DNA of 64,000 nt from Triplophysa rosa (Eukaryota; Chordata; Actinopteri; Cypriniformes; Nemacheilidae), in contig NC_079900.1 of the NCBI RefSeq assembly GCF_024868665.1, positions 22,280,164 to 22,344,163 of the forward strand, given 5' to 3'. Each line of letters opens with the position of its first letter. The stretch's first letter is position 1. Positions 45,001 to 55,019 of the stretch are shown here, piece by piece. A model generated the notes under the pieces. It was not told where the DNA came from, did no database searches, and saw nothing but the letters and a program-made list of their open reading frames with translations. A program made the position numbers and the translations under genes.

Positions 45001-45119
45001 TCAAGCACGCTTTTATAGAAAAACTCCTACCGTACTTTTACACACAGAGTAAACATCCTTTAAGAATCTTAGCTAAGCCTGTGTTGGTATCTGTTACTGA
45101 GGAAGCTTTGCATGCATAA
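42082..45119 (+). CDS. TRIM E3 ubiquitin ligase (RING, B-box2, coiled coil, PRY-SPRY)
   Basis: Probable ubiquitin ligase of the class IV TRIM group (TRIM35/TRIM39/NF7-like), often linked to innate immunity in fish. Exons: 42082-42528, 43655-43747, 43832-44062, 44138-44160, 44264-44382, 44569-45119; 1464 nt, 487 aa, all GT-AG and in phase. The C3HC4 RING is visible from residue about 29 (CPVCCEIFKDPVLLPCSHSF...CPICRR). The B-box2 follows (CWRHGEKLKLFCWTDQEPIC...CQTSRMHKGHDC). The coiled coil spans exons 2-3. The 23-nt exon 4 is a family hallmark. PRY-SPRY begins VILDPNTAHPCLTLSDDL and contains WEIEVGENEDWILGLASE and FWTICLRDG. A second Met at 42130 (MSADLPVEDLSCPV) could also start it. No one-to-one orthologue was recognised, so no symbol is given. 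Confidence 0.9.
42881..43039. repeat. Truncated TTAA-type MITE in TRIM intron 1
   Basis: TTAAAGGGACAGTTCACACA starts a left arm that runs into a second, complete copy at 43040. The right arm of this first copy is absent. Confidence 0.6.
43040..43450. mobile_element. TTAA-flanked MITE in TRIM intron 1
   Basis: TTAAAGGGACATTTTACCCC mirrors GGGTGAACTATCCCTTTAA, both bounded by TTAA. GAAAATTCTGTCAATATTTA pairs with the GACAGAATTTTC arm. About 410 bp. Confidence 0.75.
44085..44126. repeat. (CATT)n microsatellite
   Basis: Tandem ATTC units interrupted once (TAGTTTC) in TRIM intron 3, ending just before the 23-nt exon 4 acceptor region. Confidence 0.85.
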
Positions 45120-45902
45120 ATGTTGTTTCACTGTTGAAGATAGTCGTACTGAATGATATTTTCCCAAGGAAAAGTCAGGTAGAAACGGAATCTACAAGCA
45201 AATTATTATAAGCACCAAACTCCAGTAAGTGTCAAAAGTGGAAGGAATGTTTGCTCATGTCTGCTAAGAGCAAAACCCAGCAAACTAACATTTGTTTGGA
45301 AGTTACAACAGTCCTCGACAAAATGAAAGAAATCTTAGAAAAATGTAGCTCGATTTCTACCAGAACAGTTACTACAGATATCATTTAATAATACTACATT
45401 CTGAAACAAAAAGTTAGTTGGTATTGCAGCACCACCCAGCCTTAAAACAGGGAACGTGAATATAAAACATGTCACAACTAACCTTTTGACGGACATCAGT
45501 TCTGTTTCTTTCCAATCGGTGCGCTTTATTGTAAAATCTGATTTTATTATCGTTTAGAGTACGACGAACAAAGTCGTGTGGGAAAATGAAGACAAAATTA
45601 CATTTAGGACTAGGACCTATATCAACATTTAATAGCATATGGTTTCAAAATCATGTTCATGGTTTGCGATGTTCAAAACGATTACATTTATTTACAAATT
45701 TAGGGAGTAGCGGCAATCCTAAGCCAACAAGTTCTACAAGTTTCATGTTTGAGAAAAATCATCCCACCAGAGACGATGAAATAAATGATTTGATTGGTTC
45801 TTCGGTCTGTTAGCAGATTCCTATTGGTTAGTGCTCTGTACTTTTAGGGAGAGTTTCTGCTAATGTGCCAGTATTACCCTGCTAGTAATGAAAAGGCTAG
45901 AT
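45120..45902. other. Sequence downstream of the TRIM gene, no gene seen
   Basis: It presumably holds the TRIM 3'UTR. Frames on both strands are short and unrecognised. The start of a hAT-like element (CAGTGGTTCCCAACCTTTTC) is at 45903. Confidence 0.35.
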
Positions 45903-46371
45903 CAGTGGTTCCCAACCTTTTCATGGTTGCGCCCCCTGTAAACCCATTTAAAGAACTGGCGCCCCCCCCCCATACTGTACATTGAGGATAGATAAGATAA
46001 TGTTTAATGTATATATATATATGTATACTATATATAAAGAAGCAATCTCAAGAGATCAGATTATAAATGTAACAACCCTGCTGATAAACTCATCACAGAA
46101 ATGAATGGTTTCCATTAAAATACCATTGTGAACCATTAGCAACCATTAGCTTTTTGCATTAAAACCATTACAAAATTGTAGTGTTTTGGGCATTATTCCT
46201 AAAGGATTAATCTGCCAGATCACGAGAACGGTGTGCGCTTTATGATTTTTACACAAGTTTATTCGCAGTTTACAATACAGACACGGTGTGGTGTCATTTG
46301 CCTGTCAAAAATAGCGCTTTACATCTTAATATGTGTCAACAGCTTTAACCAGCTGACCAAGTTCAGAAATA
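45903..46371. repeat. hAT-like element, left end only
   Basis: CAGTGGTTCCCAACCTTTTC is a familiar fish hAT-type terminus. A run of C near 45962 and AT-rich interior follow. The mirrored right end was not found, either lost or displaced beyond the LTR insertion at 46372. Confidence 0.45.
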
Positions 46372-46877
46372 TGTCATGATTCTGCCGCATCTTGTCATGT
46401 TTCTCTTGGCCTAGTGGCGGGTTCATGACAGAACCCCATGTTTTATGTGGAGAGAGGCATTTTGACCCTTCTGGCCTTCTATATGCTCTCTCCAGGTCTC
46501 GTTGTTGTTCCTGCCCTCTTGTTTCCTCGTTAGTGATACTTATTAGTTCATGCCCCGCACCTGTCCCCTCTTGATTTATCTCCCTATGTATTGACCTTGT
46601 GTCTCTTGTCTTGTGCTGGTTCATTGTACTGTTGTGTTTGTGTCATCTGTGGTGAGTTCCTGTGTTTTGTGTAGTTTGGTTTATTGTAGTTATATGTCAA
46701 GTGTTATTATTAGTCTAGTCAGTCCTTGTTCCCGTTGCCATGTTTTGTTATGTTCCCCCCCGTGGGTGTTTGTTTTGTATTTATATTTCATTAAATGTCT
46801 TGTTAACCCCTTACCCGCTGTCACGTGGGTGGTGTCTGGGTCCTCTGTCCTTGTCCTCACCACCCACGTTCATGACA
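46372..46877 (+). repeat. 5' LTR of the non-autonomous element
   Basis: 506 bp, TGTCATGA...TCATGACA. It matches the right LTR nearly base for base, with small indels, so insertion was fairly recent. ATTTCATTAAA near 46787 could act as the LTR poly(A) region. Confidence 0.88.
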
Positions 46878-46929
46878 GAATGAACCAGCCATATTGGACC
46901 CAGCAGACAGAGGGATCGCAACGGTAGGG

Positions 46930-47080
46930 GTCGATGCCGCCGGGCTCCCCTCCAGGGTCGAAGGCGCCAGACTCCCTTCCAGGGTTGAGGCCGCTTGGCT
47001 CCCTTCCAGAGTTGGGGCCACCGGGCTCCCTTCCAGGGTTGAGGTCGTCGGGTTCCCCTCCCGGGTCGAGACCGCCGGTG
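46930..47080. repeat. 30-bp tandem array inside the LTR element
   Basis: About five units of the form GGCTCCCTTCCAGGGTTGAG plus ten bases, period 30. Being a multiple of three without stops, it is open in several frames on both strands and reads as repeated LPSRVE peptides on the plus strand. Confidence 0.8.
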
Positions 47081-47194
47081 TCCTGTTCCCGCCACAGATC
47101 CCTGCCGGCATCCCAACCGGTACCCAGGCCTGCCCAGTCGACACCCCGTCCTATGTGTTGTTCCTGTCCCACCAGCAATCCAGCCAGTGTCCTA

Positions 47195-47280
47195 GTTGCT
47201 GCCCAGCTGCCAGAGAGCGCTGCCCAGCCGTCGGAGAACGCTGCCCAGCTGCAAGAGTGCGCTGCCCAGCCACCAACATC
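47195..47280. repeat. 27-bp tandem array inside the LTR element
   Basis: Units GCTGCCCAGC followed by 17 variable bases, repeated three to four times, again a multiple of three. Confidence 0.7.
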
Positions 47281-47590
47281 CTGTCCTGACGACGCCCAGC
47301 CCTGCTTAGCCAGTTGCCCAGCCGGCATCCTGTCCGTGTCAGCTGGCAATCCAGTCCATGTGTCAGCCAGCAATCCAGTCCGTGTCCTTGTGTGGACTAT
47401 TTTTTTCCCTTGTTTGGACTACCCCTTTGGACTCTTGTGTTCCCCTCCCTTGAACTCTTGTGCTTCCCCCCCTTTATGGTTATTGTTATATCATGTTTCC
47501 CTGTTTTTTTTTTTTTGGTCATGTCACAGTCTGTCTTGTCTTGTTTGTGCCTTGAGGAGCATCAGGTTTCTGCTCCTTAAGGAGGGCTTC

Positions 47591-48091
47591 TGTCATGATT
47601 CTGCCACATCTTGTCATGTTTCTCTTGGCCTAGTGGCGGGATCATGACAGAACCCCATGTTTTATGTGGAGAGGCATTTTGACCATTCTGGCCTTCTATA
47701 TGCTCTCTCCAGGTCTCGTCATTGTTCCTGCCCTCTTGTTTCCTCGTTAGTGATAATTATTAGTTCATGCCCCGCACCTGTCCCCTCTTGATTTATCTCC
47801 CTATATATTGACCTTGTGTCTCTTGTCTTGTGCTGGTTCATTGTACTGTTGTGTTTGTGTCATCTGTGGTGAGTTCCTGTGTTTTGTGTAGTCTAGTTTA
47901 TTGTAGTTATATGTCAAGTGTTATTATTAGTCTAGTCTAGTTAGTCCTTGTTCCCGTTGCCATGTTTTGTTATGTTATCCCCCCGTGGGTGTTTGTTTTG
48001 TATCTATATTTTATTAAATGTCTTGTTAACCCTTACCCGCTGTCTGCGTCTGGGTCCTCTGTCCTTGTCCTCACCACCCACGTTCATGACA
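47591..48091 (+). repeat. 3' LTR of the non-autonomous element
   Basis: 501 bp, directly repeating the left LTR. Outer flank GAAATA equals the left flank. Confidence 0.88.
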
Positions 48092-48239
48092 GAAATATAT
48101 GAAAAGGCACTTTATTTACACGTCGCTCCCTTCACGCGCACTCTTAACTCATCGGGAGAGAGAGAGACTTGCGCTTATTCTGAAATTACAGTCTGAAGGA
48201 CAAACATACTTGTATGATCTACCTGTTTCTTAAGATGAA

Positions 48240-49690
48240 ACCCTGAAAAACTACATGTCATTGGAAAATTTTCAAATTCTTTTCCCGATTTGCGAGGACA
48301 AACATACTGTAGTAAAAGTGGTCATTTAAATGTCACCTGTACCACAGGTGGGCACATGTGGGCCCAAAGTGTTGTTACAAAGAAAAACACTAATATTCTC
48401 TTCTAAAACTAAATCAATATCGACAAACTATATTACACAGGAAAGCTCTCGGACTGTAGTTTTCAAACATAGTGAGAGTTATTTTGTTTTGTTTATAATG
48501 TTGACCTTGACCTTCAGGTGGATCCATTTGTTAGGAGTATGAGTGTTACATATACAAAACACAAATATCCTATTCAAAACCAACAAACAAAAAAACTGTA
48601 TATTGTTGGAAAGCTCTAAGAATGTAGTTTTCATATTTCTTTGTCGTTTTGCAATAGGTCAAAGACAGTGAGAGCAATTTGTTTTGTTTGTGATGTTGAC
48701 CTTGACCATCAGGTTATAAATATGAGTGTTACATATTCAAAACACAAATTTTCTATTCTAATAAAGAAAAAGCGAAAAATCTTGATAACCTATATATCAT
48801 TTGAAAGCTCATAGTCTCTAGCTTTCAAATTCTTTTCCATTTTGCGATAGGACAAACGCAGTAAGAGTGGTCAGTAAAATGTCATCTGTACCACAGATGG
48901 GCCCAATTGTTATCAATGTGAAAGTTACATATTCATAACTTTAATATTTTATTATAATACTGAAAAGACATCTTAACAATCTATATATCGTTGAAAAGTT
49001 TTCAAATTCTTTTGTTATCAATGTGAAAGTTACATAACTTTAATATTCTATTCCAGAGTTAAATTCTTGACAACCTATATATCATCTGAAAGCTCTGAGT
49101 CTGTAGTTTTCATATTTAAACTATAGAGCTTGTCAATCGATGTCACGCCGTGTTGAATGTTGCGCCATCTTGGGAGGATGGCAGCTAGTGCGTTCAATGC
49201 AGTGTTTTGTTTTTCTTGTTTGATTAGGAAATATAACTATGGTACTGTATGTCGGTCTTGCTATGTTAAAAACTACAATAGCATTACACAGAGTCATTCA
49301 GGAAAAGCCCATGGTTCTTTCACTTTCCATTTCTCCATATATAAAACAAAACAAGTAACGGTACATATCAAAACAATAATAGCAGTGGAGTATTATCCTC
49401 CCAAGATGGCGGCGCCACTGCAACATGCAACATAGGGCATGACATCAGCTTCACATTCTCTATTGTGCAAAAGGAATGATGTAGTGGCAGTAATTCCAAA
49501 AAATATCTCTGACTCACAGTAATTTTATCAAATGTTACTGACCTACAGGCTGACCCATTAGGTACTATTATATGTATTATTTACATTTATAATACTATTT
49601 TATTGTAAATCTAAAAGAAATCTCAACAACCTATATATCATTGGAAAGCTCTAAGATTGTACTTTTTATATTTGGACACATTTTTTAACA
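48240..49690. repeat. Degenerate tandem array, unit about 170-195 bp
   Basis: A landmark block of the form CATTGGAAAGCTC followed by TGTAGTTTTCA and TTTTGCGATAGGACAAA recurs at about 48260, 48441, 48609, 48803, 48993, 49088 and 49644. Between landmarks ATGTTGACCTTGACC and GAGTGTTACATAT also recur. Copies are heavily diverged, and the array is interrupted by an inverted-repeat insertion at about 49150-49437. No coding frame. Confidence 0.7.
49150..49437. mobile_element. Inverted-repeat insertion inside the tandem array
   Basis: TGTTGAATGTTGCGCCATCT then TGGGAGGAT mirrors ATCCTCCCAAGATGGCGGCG then CAACATGCAACA. The interior is AT-rich and non-coding. Family not recognised. Confidence 0.5.
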
Positions 49691-49769
49691 AAAATTTCTG
49701 TTGTGGCAGTACTTTAATAATTTGTAAAAGAGTATGCAGCAAACTAATGGAGCATTCAAGACACCAACT

Positions 49770-49800
49770 GGCCCTTGGTAGTATAGTGGTTAAAAGTATC
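49770..49800 (+). pseudogene. tRNA-like 5' fragment
   Basis: GCCCTTGGTAGTATAGTGGT continues TAAAAGTATC, resembling the D-arm half of tRNA-Asp-like genes (GTTAGTATAGTGG). No anticodon or T arm follows, so it is a fragment, possibly the head of a dead SINE. Confidence 0.35.
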
Positions 49801-50745
49801 ACAGAAACTTAATTTTTCATTATATCATCTTGAAATTTGAAACACAAATTGGTTAGAAGTCTGGCTTTCATTTTCTGGCAGTTTCAGATTTTTTGTAAAT
49901 AAAACTAGTTTTGTTTATTTTTTATTTTTGTTAAAATAGAGTTAAACCTAATTAAGCTTAATTTAATTTAATTATATTTTTTAACTTCCGACATCCCTTA
50001 AATAAACTACAAAATGTCTTCTTTAAAACAAGAACAAGATTAGGCGTCTAGACCAAAGCGTTCCAGAGTTACACTAATTGAAAGGTTAAAATCACCTTTA
50101 AGCACCACCCCCAAAAAAGGGGACCGACAGCTAAGGGGTTAAATACACCTTTGAAGGGTATGCAATATAATTTTGATTTTAAAAAAGTCCATGTAGCAAA
50201 GAATACACATATCAAACTTGTTATAATGGAATGTCCTTTGCAACAATTATAAATAATGATTAAAGTTGTTGCATTTGAAAATACTAGCATGATCTTCTAA
50301 ACAAACATTGTAGACATAGGACATAGGTCAACTTGTCAAACTTTGAAACTTTGAACTTTGAAACGTAGACATTTTTGGCCAAACTGTTCAGAAGTTATGA
50401 GCAAAAATAGCAATTTTCGTAACCCCGGACCACTAGGTAGCACTGCGCCGAAACACAGCATGTACCTCAGGTCATTCTTGTGATGAACCGATACATTTAA
50501 GATTGGCAAAGATACAGCATCAAATCCATTTTGGTGAGCTCTCTGTCAAATTCGTTAATGCACTGTACGAGAATGGATTGGACAATTAAAAATCTTTCAA
50601 TAACTTCGACAAGTTCAAAAAAGTAATGGTGGGAAAATGAGCCAAGGATTCAAATGAAAAAATAATTTTGTTTCTAGCACTTACGGTTCATAAGTTATTA
50701 TCAAAAATGTATGTGCCACGAGGTGGCAATGTCACCAATTTTTTT
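49800..50745. other. Intergenic DNA, no gene seen
   Basis: AT-rich; no exon recognised. CTTTGAAACTTTGAACTTTG near 50340 is a short local repeat. Confidence 0.4.
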
Positions 50746-50807
50746 AATAACAAAGAATGTTGTTGTCAAATAAGGTTCCTGTGTATTGAATGAGAAAAAA
50801 AGAGAGA

Positions 50808-50876
50808 TGGGCCTCAGTCAAACAACGTGTACCCCACAAAGCCAATGCACTAACCACTAGACCACTGGGCCTATTG
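50808..50876 (-). pseudogene. tRNA-like pseudogene
   Basis: The minus strand reads GGCCCAGTGGTCTAGTGGTT followed by AGTGCATTGGCTTTGTGGGG. It carries an A-box-like TGGTCTAGTGG but only a degraded B-box (GTTTGACTG instead of GTTCGAATCC). It is not a functional tRNA. Confidence 0.4.
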
Positions 50877-50989
50877 TTTAGGGTCAGTTTGAACGTGGAG
50901 CCTTTGAAGGCTAAAATTTGCCAGTTAAAGTATGCAAATATGAAGAAATGTTCCATGAGATATACAGTGTTGCTGGAGTGCATGCATCA

Positions 50990-51500
50990 AACGAGCTGTT
51001 TTTGGCCATATGTTCATCAATGCATACGTTTCAAAGGAGTGGAATCCTGGCAATTTGGCAAAAGTGATCATGCCCCAATATTACCACCTTCAAATATTAT
51101 CCTGTCATGTCTAACCTGTAATGTGTGCGCCCTTGAAATATTTAACTGTCTATGCCATTATGAGTAACTGCTTCATGAGACGCGGTGTTGCTTGTGTGCA
51201 TGCCACCAAATAATTATCATTAACTATATGTGCATTTATGCATAAGTTTGAAGGGGGTAGAATCATGGCAAGTGGGCAAAGCAGATTCTGCCCCAATATT
51301 ACCCCCTTAAAATATAATGCTGTCATGTGTAACACGTAGTCTGTGTGGCCCTGAGTGACTGCTTCCTAACACATACAGTGTTGTTTGTGTGCATGCATGA
51401 AACTAATTGTTTATGACTATACTGTATATGCATCCATGAATAAGTTAGAAGGGGGTAGAATCGTGGCAGTCAGGCAAACCAGATGCTGCCCAATAATACC
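50990..51500. repeat. Degenerate tandem repeat, unit about 220 bp
   Basis: Blocks containing TGTGTGCATGC(A/C), CATAAGTTTGAAGGGGGTAG, CAAAGCAGATTCTGCCCCAA and TATTACCCCCTTAAAATATA recur two to three times with divergence (near 51050, 51245 and 51440). Non-coding. Confidence 0.5.
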
Positions 51501-52160
51501 CCCGTCTGGAAAAGTTATTTCAAACATTTAATCACACACAATTCAGATTAAAATATTTTTTAAATCATTAGAAACATTTCAGTCAAGTGTTTCCAAACTT
51601 TTGACTGGTACTGTATATTGAAAGTTCTGATTGTTAAAAGTTTGTTCTGAGAACTGTTTTGCTGCTTTTATTTTTGAAGCACAAAAACACATTTTTTTGT
51701 CTCCGTCCCATATTTTCTTAAATGCCGCTGGCTTCAAAATTAAAATGAGAAGTTTAAAATCCTATATACTGTAGAGTTGTGGTCAAAACCCCTTGCAGAA
51801 TCTGAAAATGTTGAAAATTTAAGAAAAATAAGAAAAGTAAAAGTAAGTTTGTTTTTGAATTATTACTGTTATTTCACATAACAGATGTTTACTTACTTTT
51901 TTAACACAGAATTATACCTACATTTATAAAAATAAGCCAATTCAAGACTTAACATACCTGTGCGCCTGATTCTTAATACTGTACGATGTTACCTGAACAA
52001 TCAGTGACATTTTTATGTTTGTAATAGTTGTTGAACAAACTGTTGTCTGAAGGATTTTTCTGAAGACCTGTGGAAAGTTTAATGAGGTAAATCTATAAAT
52101 ATATTGTGTTGCCTTCTTGAACATCAGGGAATGTTTGTATCTTTTGTAATAGTTGTGTAT
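51500..52160. other. AT-rich DNA, no gene seen
   Basis: Contains TTTTGACTGGTACTGTATAT, a tail common to fish Tc1-type repeat remnants, near 51599. Otherwise nothing recognisable. Confidence 0.35.
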
Positions 52161-53859
52161 GAGTCTCTCAATTCTCCTCAGTGTGAAAAGATGAATCTCA
52201 ACATTATACAGTCACTACTGGACAGAGATCAAATATGTAACTGTGGTTCTCAAACTGTGGTATGCGTACCACTAGTGTTACTTGAAGAGACCCCTGGGGT
52301 AAGTGACATGACAGAAAACTTTATATATTAATTTACATTTCGTGTTTTAAATACAATTTCAAATGTTTAATACATGATTGATAAATACAGAATACATCTC
52401 AGCCTATGTGCAATTTTAAAATAGTTGTATTAAGTATCGTTTATTTATCATTGGTCGATGTAACTCAGGCGCGTGATGGGCAGCAGAGCGGGAGCAGACA
52501 GGCGCTTGTGATCTCGCTCTCTCTCTTCCGACGAGTTGCATGCAAATTATGTTTTTTATGTATTTCTGCACTTGAACCACTGTTTAAAGCTGTTGTTAAT
52601 GCTGTAAAGCGCTAATTCAACATGCGTCCGCATCTACTCGAGGTTAAATCAATGAAGCGCCCTTTGCAATGTATTTTTGACGCGTCGCTTTGACAAGAAC
52701 CGCTGTATAAAAGTCTCTGTTATATACAGCTGTTCTCTTCATGTTTAAGTAAACGTTTATTTAATTATCTAATGTGTTAAATATTCTTTTCACATTGTTT
52801 GTCTTTAATATAGTAGTCTTTCTGCAAGTCCCCACAAAGTTAATAAATCCCCCATAAGAGTCTATTAATTTAAGTGTTTATTCATGTGATTTTCTATGGC
52901 GGTCAATAGGTGGTACTTGGAACAACTAATTTGATTAAAAGTGGTACTTGAACTGAAAAGTTTGAGAACCACTGATGTAGAAGATGCTGAAAAAAAATTG
53001 TGGAGGATCTGGAGGATTTCTCAGAAGACCCCTGGACAATTTATCAGCTCAGATCAAACCAGAAACTCTTCAACAGTGCCTCGCCACCTACAGCTGTGAA
53101 ATACTTTACTGTCATAAAGCAATAAGCTCTAATAAGCAATGGGTTACAGTGCATTTTATAACAGCTGCGCTATTATACCCTGAGCTGTTATAAAATGCAC
53201 TACTATAAAGCCCAATATTGTCCTTAATTAAAAACATTAAGTTATCAGAACATAACATTATTTAAAATACAAAGTTTTGGCATCAAAGGTGTGTTTAATG
53301 TACTCATTTACGGTATCCTTGTGAGCACTGTTAATCAAACGTTCATAAACACTCCCACCCCAGAGGATGAGACAAAATCTACAGGCAAATGAGTCAACTA
53401 TACTAGTAGCACAAAATCATAAAACTTGGGAACTTTCCTTGGTACAAAAACGTTTTGTAATTCTGTTTTCTATAGTTTTGTCCCTGATCCGTGAGAAAAA
53501 TTATGTACTCAAAATTATGTAAAATGATCATAACCTGGCTATATGTTTTGTTTTCTTCTATAATCCTTAAACTACAGCATGAACTCTGGTTGGAAATGAC
53601 AGCCTTCACTAAACAGAAATCTCTTGGTTTGAATCCAGAGATGGCGGCATATGGACTTCTGAATACTTTGAGTAGTAAGAAGAATGAGATTTTAATGGCC
53701 AGCTTCATCTCTAAAGCAGTGATCTACACCAGATCTCTCTTCCCTAACCTCTTCTTTGCCATAATGGTAGCAGAAGTCAAGACCACTACGGCTGAGGAGA
53801 TCCCAGATGATTTCAAAGAAATGAAACGAAAGAACAATTCAGATTTGCTTCACATATAA
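52161..53859 (+). pseudogene. Broken, unidentified gene remnant (two to three exons)
   Basis: A terminal exon at 53578-53859 follows a good acceptor (TTAAACTACAG) and codes for 93 residues beginning HELWLEMTAFTKQKSLGLNP and ending NSDLLHI. Upstream, CAG at 52178-52180 could open an exon reading CEKMNLNIIQSLLDRDQ, which is cut by a 734-bp MITE. Beyond it the frame EDLEDFSEDPWTIYQLRSNQ is coding-like, but a TGA followed by an eight-A run puts it out of frame; one more A would restore a GAA. I do not recognise the protein. Transposon insertion plus the homopolymer shift suggest a decayed copy. Confidence 0.45.
52241..52974. mobile_element. hAT-like MITE inside the broken gene
   Basis: CTGTGGTTCTCAAACTGTGG mirrors AGTTTGAGAACCACTG. 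GTGGTATGCGTACCACTAGT and GGTGGTACTTGG/AGTGGTACTTGAAC are subterminal. The flanks share ATGTA(A/G), the remains of a target duplication. 734 bp, non-coding. Confidence 0.75.
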
Positions 53860-53939
53860 TGTTTAAAGTCCCCGTGAGGCGGATGTGCATTTTCAGATTT
53901 TAACTAAAGACAAGAACTGCAAACATTACCACCGGGGCC

Positions 53940-54125
53940 AAACCCACACTTTGCCCAGTGTACCCACACTTTACCCAGTGTACCCACCACACCCAGCCCA
54001 CACTTCCTCCACATGCCCACACACAGCCCACACTTCCCCCAGTGTACCCACAGCATTCCCAAGCTTCCCCCAGTGTACCCACGGCATGCCCACACCCAGC
54101 CCACACTTCCCCCAGTGTCCCACAA
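53940..54125. repeat. C-rich minisatellite
   Basis: CACACTTCCCCCAGTGTACC and variants (CACACTTTACCCAGTGTACC) repeat about seven times with CCCACACCCAGCC spacers. One strand is almost free of G outside CAGTGT. Open frames across it on both strands are by-products. Confidence 0.75.
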
Positions 54126-54169
54126 CATGAAATGAGACAGTAGAGCAAAAGTAGCAGAAATACAGTGTA

Positions 54170-54815
54170 TAGGAGGAACAGATGTCTGAAGTGACAATGA
54201 AAGAAAAACGCTGTTCCCCATTTTGGCAAGGACCCCCAGTCCGGGGTGTCGATGAAGCGTACCAAGTTTTGTACCGATAGATCGATAAATGTTTGAGATA
54301 CGGCATAAGATCCATTTTTGGGTCAACTTTGAAAAAGTTGACAGCAAAAATCTCAATTACGGAGCATCACTTCTATTCAGCACAGTCCAAAGATCAGGTG
54401 AGCCCATTTTCGTGACAATCGGTCACAATTTCTAGGACTAGTAGTGAAAAAATGCAATACTGTACTTTTCGAGATGGCTGCTACTGTAATGGGCGGAGTC
54501 TTAGTGTAACGCATGGAAGGCAATGAGCGTGACGAGTGCTTGACGTGTGCCGAATAGAATTTTTGTACATCAATGGGTTCAAAAGTTACAGCCGTTTGAA
54601 AAGTGCATTTTTGAACTGCTGGTGGCGCTATAGAGTGAGTGCTAGAGACCCCATACTTGGTCACATGACTAATGAGTACCACCACTACGAGTGTGCCAAG
54701 TTTTACCATTTTCCTATGTACGGTTCATAGGGCTACCATAGACTACCACTGAAAGAATAATAATACTAACAGAAGCAATAGAAGCCATAGCCCCTTCGGG
54801 GCTTGGCCCCTAATA
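54170..54815. repeat. Interspersed repeat ending in AGCCCCTTCGGGGCTTGGCC
   Basis: Contains ACAGCCGTTTGAAAAGTGCA, GTGGCGCTATAGAGTGAGTG and an ending AATAATAATAC...AGCCCCTTCGGGGCT hairpin. I recall similar tails in many fish genomic sequences but cannot name the family. No termini fixed. Confidence 0.4.
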
Positions 54816-55019
54816 ATAATTATCAGGGTACATGAATTAAAAAAAGACACATATTGATAAGCTATTTACTATAAACGCAGCAATATTTCATGAAAACAGG
54901 AATTCTCATTTTTTATTTCACTGGGACTTTAATGAATTGCTTCATAAGTGTTTATAAGTAAATCCAGAACTTCTTAAAAAAAAATTCAAATTGTCTTTCA
55001 TGCCTAATGTGGAGGCGTG

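Larger units (their letters stand above)
46372..48091 (+). mobile_element. Complete non-autonomous LTR retrotransposon
   Basis: Two direct repeats of about 500 bp (46372-46877 and 47591-48091) flank a 713-bp interior. Each starts TGTCATGATTCTGCC and ends CGTTCATGACA, so the ends are TG...CA within a short inverted repeat. GAAATA is duplicated on both outer sides, a target-site duplication. A purine stretch AAGGAGGG lies just before the right LTR. The interior has no reverse transcriptase, protease or integrase. Its start (TTGGACCCAGCAGACAG) resembles the beginning of a Ty3/gypsy gag as I recall it. The interior is mostly short tandem repeats. It is best read as a deletion derivative mobilised by a full-length relative. 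Confidence 0.88.

Noticed and set aside
46870..47647. Long open frames on both strands (167 and 237 residues)
   Set aside because: They follow from tandem repeats with periods divisible by three inside the LTR element. No protein family was recognised.
53904..54356. 150- and 121-residue minus-strand frames with repeated GxVWA-like peptides
   Set aside because: They are translations of the C-rich minisatellite and adjoining repeat, with no independent coding evidence.
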